Positions 1 to 9,739 of a stretch of 64,000 bases of DNA are shown in pieces. The first letter of the stretch is position 1. Every line of letters begins with the position of its first letter. This DNA comes from a beta proteobacterium AAP99. Its GTDB lineage: Bacteria > Pseudomonadota > Gammaproteobacteria > Burkholderiales > Burkholderiaceae_C. The stretch spans positions 1 to 64,000 of the forward strand of contig LJIA01000005.1 in assembly GCA_001295775.1 (NCBI GenBank), given 5' to 3'. A model generated the notes under the pieces. It saw only the letters and a list, made by a program, of their open reading frames with translations. It made no database searches and was not told where the DNA came from. A program made the position numbers and the translations under genes.

Positions 1-1
1 C

Positions 2-388
2 AGCGCTTCACAAAAGCACATCCTCCTTGAAGCCAAGGAGCACATCACGCTCGCTGAGAGCGGTGGTGCCTACCTGAAGCTCGCAGGCAAGGATCTGGAG
101 CTGGGTGCGCCGAATGGGTTCACGGTGAAGGCGGCGAAGTACGTATTTGCGGGGCCAGGCAGCATCGGTACGGCATTGCCGAGCTTCTCGAAGTCCGATC
201 TGAAGTACGACCAGCAATTCGTGCTGCTCCTGGCCAGCGGCGCAGCCGTCGCGAATCGCAAGTTCGAAATCACATACGAGGACGGCCGCAAGGTGTCAGG
301 TTCCACGGACAGCGAAGGCAAGACGGGTATTGAGCAGTCACTGATCTCCGAGCGCTGCAGCATCAAGATCCTGCCGCCCGACGCATGA
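2..388 (+). CDS. VgrG C-terminal fragment (type VI secretion spike), partial at the window edge
   Basis: Only the last 128 codons lie in the window; the reading frame is open from base 2. The opening residues (KHILLEAKEHITLAESGGAY, then KLAGKDLELGAPNGFTVKA) are the repetitive beta-prism tail (DUF2345 type) found at the end of T6SS VgrG proteins. The last ~60 residues (FVLLLASGAAVANRKFEITYEDG...) look like an extra C-terminal adaptor of the kind that loads a cognate effector. VgrG trimers form the puncturing tip of the T6SS tail. The lipase-like gene 28 bases downstream fits a vgrG-effector-immunity cassette. Identity as VgrG is fairly sure; the adaptor role is inferred. Confidence 0.8.
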   Translation, partial: SASQKHILLEAKEHITLAESGGAYLKLAGKDLELGAPNGFTVKAAKYVFAGPGSIGTALPSFSKSDLKYDQQFVLLLASGAAVANRKFEITYEDGRKVSGSTDSEGKTGIEQSLISERCSIKILPPDA

Positions 389-416
389 ATCCCACCCATC
401 CGCATCGGCAAGGCGC

Positions 417-2156
417 ATGAGCTCGAATCCGTTCGATCTGTATAACGAAGTCCCGATCCAATATGACGATCAGGGCCGCCCGTATGCCGACGCAGGCCTG
501 ACACCCGTGCAGGACAGCAAGCGTACGGCGCTCGTCGTCCCCGCGTCCAGGGTCATTCCGGTCGTGTTCTTGCCGGGCATCATGGGATCGAACCTGCGAT
601 TGGTCGAAGCCGGAGGTTTTGACACCAACGGCCTCGCGTGGAATCCCGGTGGAGCATGGTGGATGCTTTCAAAGTTCCGCCCACTCAGTCCATCGCAACG
701 ACGCCGGCTCCTTGACCCGGCCAATACCGAGGTGGCGCTGGACATGCCGCTGGGTGACGAAGCGGTGAGCGGCTTCAACTTGACCAGCGCGTCGGACGGA
801 CGTGCAGGCCCCGCCGGGCAGAAGCGACGGGCGCAGAATCTGAAGGCAGAATTCACGCGCCGGGGCTGGGGCTCGGTCATGCTGGGCAGCGGCGGGTACC
901 TTCCCTTCCTGGCCTATCTCGAGCTGCACCTGAACCGCATGTTCTGGCGCGGCCAGCTGGATACGCTCTGGAGCCGCAACGTGCTTCAACGCAAGCGCAC
1001 CACGGGCCGAAACACTACAGCAGCTGTTGATTGGGACATCACCAAGGGCGACAAGCCGCTGAGTGAACAGGACCTCAAGAAGGCTGCCGAGTATTGGCTG
1101 CCGGTCCATGCCGTGGGCTACAACTGGATACGCAGCAACGAGGATGCAGGCAAGTACGTTGCAAAGCGTGTCGAAGGCTTCATCGCACACTACGCGAAGC
1201 TGGGCTACCAGTGCGACAAGGTGATTCTGGTGACTCACTCGATGGGTGGGTTGGTCGCGCGCGCTGCGTGCAGTCCGCAAATCGGCAACCTCGCAGGCAA
1301 GACGCTGGGCGTGATTCACGGCGTGATGCCCGCGACGGGGGCCGCCGCGGCGTACTGGCGTTGCCAAGGCGGCTTTGAGGGTTGGGCGCGCGGCTGGGAT
1401 GCTGCGTCGGGCATTCTTGGACCGAACGGCCCCGCTGTCGCTGCGGTGTTCAGCGGGAGCCCGGGCGCACTGCAGTTGCTGCCAAGCAAGCAGTACGGCA
1501 GTGGATGGCTGCAGTTCAAGGACACCAAGGGCCGTGTGCTGGAGGCGCTGCCCAAGGCCAATCCTTATTCGGAGATTTATTCGCAGGAGTCCGTGTGGTG
1601 GCGTCTCATGCGCCCCGATTGGATTGATCCCGACAACTTTGACGACCTCGAACCCCGGGAACGACGTCTGCTGTGGGCGCGCTTCACCCAAAATCTGAAG
1701 TATGCGGAGACGTTCCACGACAAGATCGCGAGCTACTACCACCCGCTGACGCACGCCCAATACGCCAACGACGACGAAGATCACAAGGCCTTCGGCAATG
1801 CGGTCTGGCGGATCACCAACTACCAGGCGGTATCTGACGCTGAGATCCACAGCTCCAGCAACATCTACGAAGATGATCAGCATGGGCGCCGGCTTGTTGT
1901 GGTCGATCGTCCATCCAAGAGCTGGATCCTGCCCGATGACTGGCTGCCGCGTGACCGCTTCTGGGGTCGGCTCGAAATGCAGGATGAAGCAGGTGACGGT
2001 ACCGTGCCGGTGCGATCCGGTGCTGCCGCGGCCAAGCATGCGCAGTTTGTGTGCGCGCACCGGCCCGGCTATGACCATCAGGGCAGCTGGAACGACGACC
2101 GACCGAGAACAGCGGCGCTCTACAGCGTCGCGCGAATCATCTCCGAGGCACTGTGA
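417..2156 (+). CDS. Alpha/beta-hydrolase lipase, probable T6SS phospholipase effector (Tle4-like)
   Basis: A 579-residue protein with no signal peptide, as expected for a T6SS cargo. It has the lipase entry motif VVFLPGIMGSNLR (about residues 48-60) and a nucleophile elbow VTHSMGGLVAR (about residue 285, serine in HSMGG). Late Asp and His residues (DGTVPV and the following YDHQG) can complete the triad. GIMGS-type lipases of this size are known among the Tle phospholipase toxins that attack membranes of rival bacteria. The gene follows a vgrG end and its stop overlaps the next gene (GTGA), which encodes a lipoprotein resembling a Tli immunity protein. The lipase fold is clear; the Tle4 subfamily is a guess from the partner. 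Confidence 0.72.
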   Translation: MSSNPFDLYNEVPIQYDDQGRPYADAGLTPVQDSKRTALVVPASRVIPVVFLPGIMGSNLRLVEAGGFDTNGLAWNPGGAWWMLSKFRPLSPSQRRRLLDPANTEVALDMPLGDEAVSGFNLTSASDGRAGPAGQKRRAQNLKAEFTRRGWGSVMLGSGGYLPFLAYLELHLNRMFWRGQLDTLWSRNVLQRKRTTGRNTTAAVDWDITKGDKPLSEQDLKKAAEYWLPVHAVGYNWIRSNEDAGKYVAKRVEGFIAHYAKLGYQCDKVILVTHSMGGLVARAACSPQIGNLAGKTLGVIHGVMPATGAAAAYWRCQGGFEGWARGWDAASGILGPNGPAVAAVFSGSPGALQLLPSKQYGSGWLQFKDTKGRVLEALPKANPYSEIYSQESVWWRLMRPDWIDPDNFDDLEPRERRLLWARFTQNLKYAETFHDKIASYYHPLTHAQYANDDEDHKAFGNAVWRITNYQAVSDAEIHSSSNIYEDDQHGRRLVVVDRPSKSWILPDDWLPRDRFWGRLEMQDEAGDGTVPVRSGAAAAKHAQFVCAHRPGYDHQGSWNDDRPRTAALYSVARIISEAL

Positions 2157-3214
2157 AGCTCCATTCGTACACCCCCAAGACGGCCGGACACCCTGCCCTG
2201 CACAGAGCAGGAGCGGCGATTGCCCTGCTGTTCACGCTTATTGCCGTGGGCTGTGAGCCCACAGCTGTTGCCCGTCCGCCCCTCAAGTCACAAGCCCCTG
2301 AGAAAGCCAACATGAGAATCGAGTGCTTTGGTCGCTACCAGGTCACCGTGCCCGCTGGCAGTGTGTTCAGCGTCCCCTCGGTGACGCTGCCTAACGTCGA
2401 ATTTCGCGCGCAGCGTGAAGGCGCCGCGACGCTTGAAGCCTTCCAGGGCAAGCTCAAGGCTTTCGCGCAGAAGCTCCGCAACTCGCCCCACGACAGCGAG
2501 AAGAGCCTGCTGCACCGCGTGGAGGCGCTGAGCCCGGATGCCGCAGTGGTCGTGTTCCGAGAATCGGCTGCTGCCACTGAAGTTTTCGAGATCCAGGGTT
2601 GGCGCTGGCTGGCTCCGGGTGTGGAGTACATCGCTACGGGCGCTACGACCACGGCCGAGGTGACGGCCGACACCCCGCTGTTCGCGCAGGCGGCCCACAA
2701 TCTGCGCTTTCGTGCACCAGGCACGATGCCTCAGTCCCCTGGTCTGTGCCTGCAGGATGCATGGATCCCAGGCGGTGCACATCGGCGCGAAAGCGTATCT
2801 GCACGGCTGACTCTGCCCGCCCAGGGCGTGACCATCACGCTGGCTACCGAGCTGCCGGTGCCCAAGACCCGGGACGACCAACTGCTTGCGCGCTGGAACG
2901 CCGCCAAGCGGGTCAGCGCGCCCTTGCCCAAGTTTGAGGAGCTTCGCAACGGCACTCGCATGGTCGATGGACGCACCGCTGAAGAGCTGGTCCTCCTGGC
3001 GAACAACGACCGCGGCGTGCCAACTCTGGACGCCAAGCTTGAGGCCTATGGCGACCGTACGCCGCAACGTCCCACCTTGCGCATCAGCATGACCGTCGAG
3101 CAGCTCGACGCGCCAGCTGGCGCAGGTGTCAATCAGCCCTTGAGCCGCAAGGCTGCACTCGAGCTCTGGGACAGCCTGACTCAATCGATCCGCCAGCGCG
3201 CCGGCGCGTTCTAG
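2153..3214 (+). CDS. Lipoprotein, probable T6SS immunity protein (Tli4-like)
   Basis: Starts with GTG inside the stop of the lipase gene (GTGA), so translation is probably coupled. The N terminus is a lipoprotein signal peptide: a hydrophobic run LLFTLIAVG followed by Cys34, giving an A-V-G-C lipobox. The mature part opens with an ECFGRYQVTVPAG stretch that resembles the start of Tli4-type immunity proteins. A periplasmic, membrane-anchored position suits neutralising a periplasm-delivered phospholipase. Length is 353 residues and no enzymatic motif is visible. The immunity role rests on position, lipobox and weak motif similarity. Confidence 0.6.
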   Translation: MKLHSYTPKTAGHPALHRAGAAIALLFTLIAVGCEPTAVARPPLKSQAPEKANMRIECFGRYQVTVPAGSVFSVPSVTLPNVEFRAQREGAATLEAFQGKLKAFAQKLRNSPHDSEKSLLHRVEALSPDAAVVVFRESAAATEVFEIQGWRWLAPGVEYIATGATTTAEVTADTPLFAQAAHNLRFRAPGTMPQSPGLCLQDAWIPGGAHRRESVSARLTLPAQGVTITLATELPVPKTRDDQLLARWNAAKRVSAPLPKFEELRNGTRMVDGRTAEELVLLANNDRGVPTLDAKLEAYGDRTPQRPTLRISMTVEQLDAPAGAGVNQPLSRKAALELWDSLTQSIRQRAGAF

Positions 3215-3246
3215 GTACCTCTGCAACGCACACACGCATACCCCTG

Positions 3247-4368
3247 GTGTCGACTCCAACTTCAAACGCGGAAGTGACTCCGTTTGCGCTGAGCATTCTC
3301 GGCGCATCCCTCAGCGCGGGCCACCTGTCGGGTGACGAGGTCCTGCGGCAGATCGCAGCGCGGGGCGGCGCCATGGCCGACTTCTCGGTCATGGCGCCGA
3401 CACAGCAGGCGAGTGCCCAGCTTGCCGCCGAGGATGCGGCTGCAGCCTCAGCGCTGGCGGAATGCGTTCGGGGGTGCGCAGCGAATGCCTGGTTGCCCTG
3501 CGCTGGCGTCGGCATGACTGCGCAATCTGCGCACCAGCGCCTGGTCGACCTGCTGGGCAGGGCGGGCCTCGATCACATGCGCGCGCTGCCCCACGAGCTG
3601 CCCACCGGTGCTGAGACTGCGTCCGATCCCATGGCACTCGTCTTCGCGCAGTTCGAAGCCGACCCTTCATTGAGCGCCGTGTTGCTGCATGCCCGGCGGC
3701 TGGTCAAAGCAGGCCCTGGACATGAGGTGCACGTCGACGTGTTTCTTCTCGTTGGCAGCACGGACCGACTGCAGCGCCGCGTTTCCGAGGCAGGCACGCC
3801 GCCCCAGACTGATCCTTCTTCGGATTGGCGCGTGCTGATCGGAGCAGGCCTAGAGAAGATCGCGCCGATGGGTCGCGCGTATCGGCCTGTTGCAGTGTCA
3901 CTTCAGTGCGACGAGCGCGGCAGTCCGGTCGTTGAATCAACAACCGCTGCGCGGCGGCTGGACAGCACTCAAACCGCTGCTGCATTCGTCCAGGGCTGGA
4001 CGCATCTCACCCAGGCAACAGGCGATGTGACTCAATGGCCAGCTCGAAAGCCCTTCTGGGTCGTCGACCGCAGGGTGAGCCAAGACAGCATTGCCCTTCA
4101 GGGAGTCGCCATGGCGGTGGCCCACCCAGGCGCCAAAGATTTCTTCCTGCCGAGAAGCGATCTGATGCACAGTCACGAGGCCCTGCATCTTGCGGATGAG
4201 CATGCAGACTCCTCCGGCGCGTCAGCCCTGCTCGCATGGACGCTGGCATGCATGCAGTTAGCACGGCAGGCGCCTTCGAAACAGAATTCGGCCGTTGTGC
4301 TCGGCCTGAAGAACCCTAACCGCATCGACCTCGGTATCGTCACTCGCACCGCCGTTCAGCTCGGCTGA
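3247..4368 (+). CDS. Hypothetical protein in the T6SS effector cassette
   Basis: A 373-residue Ala-rich protein, probably starting at GTG 3247, 33 bases after the immunity gene. I do not recognise the family with confidence. The C-terminal third (SSGASALLAWTLACMQLAR, then NSAVVLGL) recalls the closing helix-strand of ketoacyl-synthase/thiolase folds, but the catalytic Cys-His-His set is not seen, so at most it is a degenerate relative. There is no signal peptide and no membrane segment. Position suggests an accessory or second immunity gene of the vgrG-lipase cassette. Composition matches its neighbours. Confidence 0.55.
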   Translation: MSTPTSNAEVTPFALSILGASLSAGHLSGDEVLRQIAARGGAMADFSVMAPTQQASAQLAAEDAAAASALAECVRGCAANAWLPCAGVGMTAQSAHQRLVDLLGRAGLDHMRALPHELPTGAETASDPMALVFAQFEADPSLSAVLLHARRLVKAGPGHEVHVDVFLLVGSTDRLQRRVSEAGTPPQTDPSSDWRVLIGAGLEKIAPMGRAYRPVAVSLQCDERGSPVVESTTAARRLDSTQTAAAFVQGWTHLTQATGDVTQWPARKPFWVVDRRVSQDSIALQGVAMAVAHPGAKDFFLPRSDLMHSHEALHLADEHADSSGASALLAWTLACMQLARQAPSKQNSAVVLGLKNPNRIDLGIVTRTAVQLG

Positions 4369-4496
4369 TTGGCGTGAACGATCGATAAGATGTATGTCCG
4401 AAAATAGTCTTTTTTATACACAGTAGAGAGTTATCCGCTTGCTGTCTAATCTTTTCCAGTCGATCACTGCACAGAGATATATCGGCCGAAATTCAA
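4369..4496. other. AT-rich convergent intergenic region
   Basis: About 128 bases between the convergent ends of the T6SS-cassette gene and the amylase gene. It is clearly more AT-rich than its surroundings and has T runs on both strands. I see no strong hairpin, promoter or repeat in it. Confidence 0.5.
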
Positions 4497-7235
4497 CTAT
4501 TTTTGCCGGACAAGCACGCGCCCTCCCCGAGCAGGCGTATTGACTTGCATTGCCCCCTGGCTCAGATCCAGCCGCTCACCGGCCAGCAGATCGAGATAGA
4601 GGCCTCGCGCACGGTCGGGAAGATTCAGCTTCACCGCGCGTTGGGTGTCAGCGTTGTTGAGCAGCACGATCGCATGCTCATCGCCCAAGGCGCGATGCAG
4701 TACGACGACCCGCTCATCCAAAAACAGCGGCGCATCGATGGATCCGCGGCGCAGCACCGCATTCTGATTGCGCAGCGCCGTGAGCTTCCGGAACCAGGCG
4801 AGCATGTCTTCGTCCGGCTTGCCGCCAAGGTCCGCCCATGGATAGCTGGCGCGATTGAAGGGATCGTCGCCGCCGGTGACGCTCACCTCGTCGCCGTAGT
4901 AGATGGCCGGGGAGCCTGGGAAGGTCATCTGCAGCAGCACGGCGAGCTTGTAGCGCTGCTTGGCCAGTGCGATGGCGTCCGGATTGCTGTCGTCATGCCA
5001 GCCCAGTACGTGCAGGCTGCGGGCCTGATCGTGGCTGGAGAGCAGGTTCATCAGCGCATAGAAGGCTTGCGGCGGATAGGCCTCGCGCATGAGTTCGATG
5101 TTCTGCCACAGCTCCTTGGCATTGCCGCCCGCCGCGTACTCCAGCACGGCATTGCGGAAGATGTAGTTCATGGTGCTATCGAACATGTCGCCCAGGAAGT
5201 ATTTGGACGAGTCGAACCAGGTCTCGGCGATCGTGATGGCGTCCGGCTTGTGGGCGCGGATGGCAGCGCGCCACTCGCGCCAGAAATCGTCTGGCACCCA
5301 GGGGGCAACGTCCATGCGCCAGCCGGCCGCGCCCAGATCGAGCCAGCGTTTCATGACGCTGTCTGGCTTGCGGTAGGCGAAGTCGCGCCAGGCGGGTGAA
5401 GCCTTGTCGAGTTCGGGGAGATCGGCCACGCCCACCCAGCCGGTGTACTGCTTGTTGGGATCGGTCTGGGTCTCGTCGAAGCGGTACCAGCTGGCGTATG
5501 GCGAGTCCTTGCGGATCCTGCCTCCTTCAAACGCACCGCGGCTGGCGTACTTGCTGAAGCGGTCGAAGTAGATCGAGTCGCTGCCCGTGTGATTGAGCGA
5601 GGTGTCAGGGATGACACGGATGCCGCGCTTGGCGGCCTCGCGGGTCAGCCTCGCAAAGTCCTCGTTGGTACCGAACGCGGGGTCGACTCGCGTGTAGTCC
5701 GCCGTGTCGTACTTGTGATTGCTCGATGCCTGGAAGACCGGCGTCATGTAGATGGCATTCGCTCCGAGGCTCTTGATGTAGTCCAGCTTCTCGATGATGC
5801 CGACCAGGTCTCCGCCGAAGAAGTCGTTGTTGAAGTGGGCGTCCGAACCATCGCCCGTACCCGGACGGAAGGGTTTGCTGTTCCAGTTGGCGTGGAACTC
5901 CACGTCCTTGTCGTGATAGCGATCCTGCGTCCGACCGCCGCCAGGGCGCGGATCGTTGCTTCGATCCCCGTTGCGGAATCGATCCGGAAAGATGTAGTAG
6001 TAGACGGTGTCCGGCGCCCAGTCGGGCACCTTGAAGTCGGGTGAGTACACCGTCTGGCGGAATCGACGGATGCTGCGGGCACTTGAGGGCTTGTCCGCTA
6101 CCGAACCCAAACCGCCACTGCCCTTCTCGCGCGTCCAGAACACGGCCTGGCTGTTGTTCTGGTAGACGAAGGTGGCCTCGCCGATCTGCACCTCGAACCA
6201 GTAGCCGTACACGCCGATCCGGTCGAATCGGTGGCTCGCTTCCCATCGCTCGCGGGCGCCATCGGTCAGGCGTTGCATGGGCAGACGAGCGAGCGTGCTG
6301 TATTCGAGAACTTCCTGGTTGCCTTCGAGACGCCGGTTCTCCAGCACCAGAGTGACCCGATCCACCCCTTTGGCTGCACCCAGGCTGAAGCGGATCGGCG
6401 TACCCACAACCACCGCGCCGAAGGGCTGCTTGAACGCAGGCGTGCGCGAGTCAAACTGCAGGCTCAAGGCGACCGGGTTTGTGACCTGCTGGGCTGTCGG
6501 GTCGGCAAACGTCTTTGGGCCGATCGTCAGGCTCGGTTTGCCATCGACGAAGGCCAAGCGCAGTGTGTGCTCGCCTGTGAACACCGCATTCAGGTTTCCA
6601 GTCGCGCCAGCGGCCGGCTGCATCTGCTGATCTGCACCAAAGCTGGTTCTGGATGACCAGGCCACGTCAGCCAGCTTGAAGTCATGCCGCCCCGTCACCT
6701 TCACATTCAGGTAGTAGGCATCACAGCTCCAGCGGAACTGGAAGTCGTCCACTGCGGCCCAGTTGTTCATGGAACCACGCAGGAACAGCACGGTATCGCC
6801 GAGCGGCGCTTGCGCCGGGCAGGACTCGATATCCAAGGTGGGGGTCCTCGTTGAGGGCGCCATGGAAAGACGCAGCCGGTAAACACCGGAAAATCTTCGA
6901 TTGATCTCCTGCCCGCGCAGCACCAGGGTCTGCGCTGGTGAGGTTGAGGCGGTTTGGCCAGGTGCCGCGCCGAAGTCGGCGTCAGCACTCCAGGCTTCGT
7001 CGCCCAACTTGAATCGATGATCGCCCTGAAGCGTCGTCACGAGCTCGTAGCGATCGCAGCCCCAGGCGAACCGCTGCCGATCAACTGCATTCCAGCTGTT
7101 GAACGTCCCGCGCAGGTAGAGGCTGCGGCCACCCAGCGGCTCCTTGGCGCATTGCGCTGTGCTTGCCGGAGCCGCCTGCGCCGAGGCAGTGCCCGCGATG
7201 GCCGTGAGCAGGGCGAGGATGAGTAGCGACTTCAT
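4497..7235 (-). CDS. Secreted GH13 alpha-amylase / neopullulanase-like glucosidase
   Basis: A 912-residue exported protein: signal peptide MKSLLILALLTAIAGTASAQA. Two similar N-terminal modules follow, each starting with a LYLRGTFNSWN or VLFLRGSMNNWAA type motif and holding a W-x-C-D-x-Y then F-K-L sequence (about residues 38-110 and 148-220), i.e. a duplicated carbohydrate-binding/early-set unit. A third beta domain (about 250-370) precedes the catalytic (beta/alpha)8 barrel, which begins at WAPDTVYYYIFPDRFRNGD. Visible GH13 motifs are DTSLNHTG, GWRMDVA (nucleophile Asp), IAETW (acid/base Glu) and SSHDQ (third Asp). It probably cuts alpha-glucans outside the cytoplasm to feed the Mal transporter encoded immediately upstream in the same direction. 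Confidence 0.88.
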   Translation of the reverse strand: MKSLLILALLTAIAGTASAQAAPASTAQCAKEPLGGRSLYLRGTFNSWNAVDRQRFAWGCDRYELVTTLQGDHRFKLGDEAWSADADFGAAPGQTASTSPAQTLVLRGQEINRRFSGVYRLRLSMAPSTRTPTLDIESCPAQAPLGDTVLFLRGSMNNWAAVDDFQFRWSCDAYYLNVKVTGRHDFKLADVAWSSRTSFGADQQMQPAAGATGNLNAVFTGEHTLRLAFVDGKPSLTIGPKTFADPTAQQVTNPVALSLQFDSRTPAFKQPFGAVVVGTPIRFSLGAAKGVDRVTLVLENRRLEGNQEVLEYSTLARLPMQRLTDGARERWEASHRFDRIGVYGYWFEVQIGEATFVYQNNSQAVFWTREKGSGGLGSVADKPSSARSIRRFRQTVYSPDFKVPDWAPDTVYYYIFPDRFRNGDRSNDPRPGGGRTQDRYHDKDVEFHANWNSKPFRPGTGDGSDAHFNNDFFGGDLVGIIEKLDYIKSLGANAIYMTPVFQASSNHKYDTADYTRVDPAFGTNEDFARLTREAAKRGIRVIPDTSLNHTGSDSIYFDRFSKYASRGAFEGGRIRKDSPYASWYRFDETQTDPNKQYTGWVGVADLPELDKASPAWRDFAYRKPDSVMKRWLDLGAAGWRMDVAPWVPDDFWREWRAAIRAHKPDAITIAETWFDSSKYFLGDMFDSTMNYIFRNAVLEYAAGGNAKELWQNIELMREAYPPQAFYALMNLLSSHDQARSLHVLGWHDDSNPDAIALAKQRYKLAVLLQMTFPGSPAIYYGDEVSVTGGDDPFNRASYPWADLGGKPDEDMLAWFRKLTALRNQNAVLRRGSIDAPLFLDERVVVLHRALGDEHAIVLLNNADTQRAVKLNLPDRARGLYLDLLAGERLDLSQGAMQVNTPARGGRVLVRQK

Positions 7236-7270
7236 GTAGAGACAACTGCAGGAAGTTCAGTGAAGACCTA

Positions 7271-8161
7271 TCAACCTTTGACACCACCTGCCGTCAGTCC
7301 GGACACGATCCAGCGCTGCGCAAGCAGGAAGACGATGGTGATCGGCAGACCGGACAGAACCGCTGCGGCTGCAAAGTCGCCCCAGAGGTAACGCTGCTCC
7401 TGCAGGAAGTACTTCGAACCGACCGCCAGCGTGAGATTCTGCTCTTCGCGCAGCAGGATCGAGGCGACCGGATACTCGACGATGGTCCCGATGAACGCGA
7501 GGATGAAGACGACGACAAGTATCGGTACCGCCATCGGAAGGAGCACGTATCGAAACGCCTGCCAGTGCGTCGCGCCGTCCACCTTTGCGTTCTCCTCGAT
7601 CTCCGTTGGGATCGTTTCGAAGTAGCCGCGAATCGTCCAGATGTGCATGGCTAGGCCACCTACATAAGCCAGCACCACGGCACCGTGGGTCTCGATGCCC
7701 AGCCAGGGCACGTAGGTGCCGATGAATTCGAATATGGCGTAGATCGCCACCAGGGCAAGCACCGCAGGGAACATCTGCAACAGCAGCATCGTGCTCAGGA
7801 TCGAGTCCTTGAACCGGAACTTGAGCCGGGCAAAGGCATATGCCGCAGTCGTGGAGAACGCCACGATGAGCAGGGACGCGATGGTGGCAATCTTCACGGA
7901 GTTCCACAACCATTGCAGCACCGGGAACGGCGGCTGCATCACTGTGCCGTCCGGCAGCACATGCGGGATGCCCAGGGCGAGTTTCCAGTGTTCGAAGCTG
8001 ATCTCGCTCGGAATCAGGGATCCCGTGGCGAAGTTCCCCGGGCGCAGAGAAATGGAGATCACCGCAAGCAGCGGAAACAGAATCAGTGCAATGAAGCAGC
8101 AGAGAAACGCGTGGGCAGCAAGCACCCGCCAGCGCTGCGCCTTGCCTGTGACGATGGCCAT
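7271..8161 (-). CDS. malG: Maltose/maltodextrin ABC transporter permease MalG
   Basis: A 296-residue inner-membrane permease with about six membrane segments and the EAA loop that docks the ATPase ([25 protein letters not shown]). Its ending [24 protein letters not shown] is typical of MalG, including the C-terminal GGVKG that enters MalK. It forms a heterodimer with MalF. The gene lies 9 bases after malF and 35 bases ahead of the amylase gene, so the transporter and the enzyme that supplies its substrate are probably co-transcribed. Confidence 0.92.
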   Translation of the reverse strand: MAIVTGKAQRWRVLAAHAFLCCFIALILFPLLAVISISLRPGNFATGSLIPSEISFEHWKLALGIPHVLPDGTVMQPPFPVLQWLWNSVKIATIASLLIVAFSTTAAYAFARLKFRFKDSILSTMLLLQMFPAVLALVAIYAIFEFIGTYVPWLGIETHGAVVLAYVGGLAMHIWTIRGYFETIPTEIEENAKVDGATHWQAFRYVLLPMAVPILVVVFILAFIGTIVEYPVASILLREEQNLTLAVGSKYFLQEQRYLWGDFAAAAVLSGLPITIVFLLAQRWIVSGLTAGGVKG

Positions 8162-8170
8162 GTGCGGCTC

Positions 8171-9739
8171 CTACTTTGTCTGCGCATTGACCTTGGCCAA
8201 GCGCAGATTGGCGATCGACATCAGTGCGATCATGAAGAAGATGACCGTGGACACCGCTGCAGCAAGACCGAAGTTCTGGCCGGTGTCCTGGAACGCCAGA
8301 CGGTAGGTGTACGACACCAGGATGTCCGTCTGCCCGGCGGGCACCTTGGTGTTGAGGAAGTCCGGTCGGCCGTCCGTCAGCAAGGCAATGACGACGAAGT
8401 TGTTGAAGTTGAATGCGAACACCGTGATCAGCAGGGGGGTGAGCGGCTTGATGATCAGCGGCGCCGTGATCTTGAAGAAATTCGTCAAGGGGCCGGCACC
8501 GGCAAGTGCGGATGCTTCATACAGGTCCGAGGGAATCGCCTTCATCAGCCCGCTGCACAGGATCATGATGTAGGGATACCCAAGCCAGGTGTTCACGATC
8601 AGGATCATGATCTTTGCGAGCATGGGATCTGCAAACCACGCAGGGCGAACACCGAACAGGCTGTGCAGGATGGTGTTGATCTCGCCGAAGTTCTGGTTGA
8701 ACAAGCCCTTGAACACCAGAATCGAGATGAAGGCCGGCACAGCGTAAGGCAGAAAGACCAGCGTTCGGTACACCGTGCGGAATCGCAGCGCTTCCCAATT
8801 CAGCAGCACCGCAAGCGGCAAGCCGACAGCCACCGTGAAAGCTACGGTGAGCGCCGAGAACGCCACCGTCCAGACGAAGATCGACAGGAAGGGGCCGCGG
8901 AAGTCCGGGTCATTGATCATGCGCGCGTAGTTGTCCAGACCCACCCCGACGGTGAAGCCAGGCGACAGGCGCTCACCGGTGTCGGATTCGAAGAAGCCGG
9001 TCTGGCGGTTCGGCAGGTAGCGGGTGCCGGTCTCGGCAGACACGAGCGCCCCGTCCGGCCCAGCTTTCCAGAGCGGGTTGACCACCGCGAACTCGCGCAG
9101 GCCCGCGTAGCTCAGGATCACACCGTCCGCTTGCTTGAGCTGAAGACGCATGAGCTGGTCGCGCTTCTGGATGACCTGGCGCATCTCCAGGGGTGCGCCG
9201 AGCGTGTCGAGCGCGGGCGCGGGCTCGAGTGCAACGACGCCGGTTGCTTCCTGCGCCAGGATCGGCGTCGCGAACAGCTGTTCGGATGTTCGTGCGCGCA
9301 ACAGCAAGCGGACTGCATTGCCCTGAGCGTGAACGGTCATGTCCATGACCGTGCTTTCGACAGGCCACGACTGGTCAAGCAGGTACGCACGGGCGCGCTG
9401 CTCGCTCAGCAGGTGCGCGGAGGAATAGTTCGTGAATCCGATGCTTGCGGTGTAGAACAGCGGGAATGCGACGAACACCAACATCGCAGCGACGCCCGGA
9501 TACAAGTATCGATAGGCATGGTTTGCCGTGGACAGATACACGTAGAAGCCCAGGCCGAACAAGGCCAGGACGCCGAGTGCCCAGATCGGCTGCCCGGCGG
9601 CGTAGATGCTGAACACTACCCAGAGCACGCCCAGTCCGATTGCTAGCGCAACAACCCACTTGAGCAAGGTGGTCATCAAGCCGGCTTGCGCAGGCGCCTG
9701 CAGCGGCGCATGGCGAAGCGATGCAGTCTCGACGCTCAT
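8171..9739 (-). CDS. malF: Maltose/maltodextrin ABC transporter permease MalF
   Basis: A 522-residue permease with the MalF layout: three N-terminal membrane segments, a long periplasmic P2 loop (about residues 90-270, including MRQVIQKRDQLMRLQLKQAD and the motif GFFESDTGERLSPGFTVGVGLDNY), then the core transport helices. The EAA loop reads SDLYEASALAGAGPLTNFFKITAPLI. Its ATG overlaps the stop of malE (ATGA). The P2 loop is the part that contacts the binding protein MalE. Length matches the E. coli protein closely. Confidence 0.92.
   Translation of the reverse strand: MSVETASLRHAPLQAPAQAGLMTTLLKWVVALAIGLGVLWVVFSIYAAGQPIWALGVLALFGLGFYVYLSTANHAYRYLYPGVAAMLVFVAFPLFYTASIGFTNYSSAHLLSEQRARAYLLDQSWPVESTVMDMTVHAQGNAVRLLLRARTSEQLFATPILAQEATGVVALEPAPALDTLGAPLEMRQVIQKRDQLMRLQLKQADGVILSYAGLREFAVVNPLWKAGPDGALVSAETGTRYLPNRQTGFFESDTGERLSPGFTVGVGLDNYARMINDPDFRGPFLSIFVWTVAFSALTVAFTVAVGLPLAVLLNWEALRFRTVYRTLVFLPYAVPAFISILVFKGLFNQNFGEINTILHSLFGVRPAWFADPMLAKIMILIVNTWLGYPYIMILCSGLMKAIPSDLYEASALAGAGPLTNFFKITAPLIIKPLTPLLITVFAFNFNNFVVIALLTDGRPDFLNTKVPAGQTDILVSYTYRLAFQDTGQNFGLAAAVSTVIFFMIALMSIANLRLAKVNAQTK

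Noticed and set aside
7685-9646. Very long + strand open frame opposite malF and malG
   Set aside because: It is an antisense shadow created by high GC codon bias; the - strand proteins carry all recognisable motifs.
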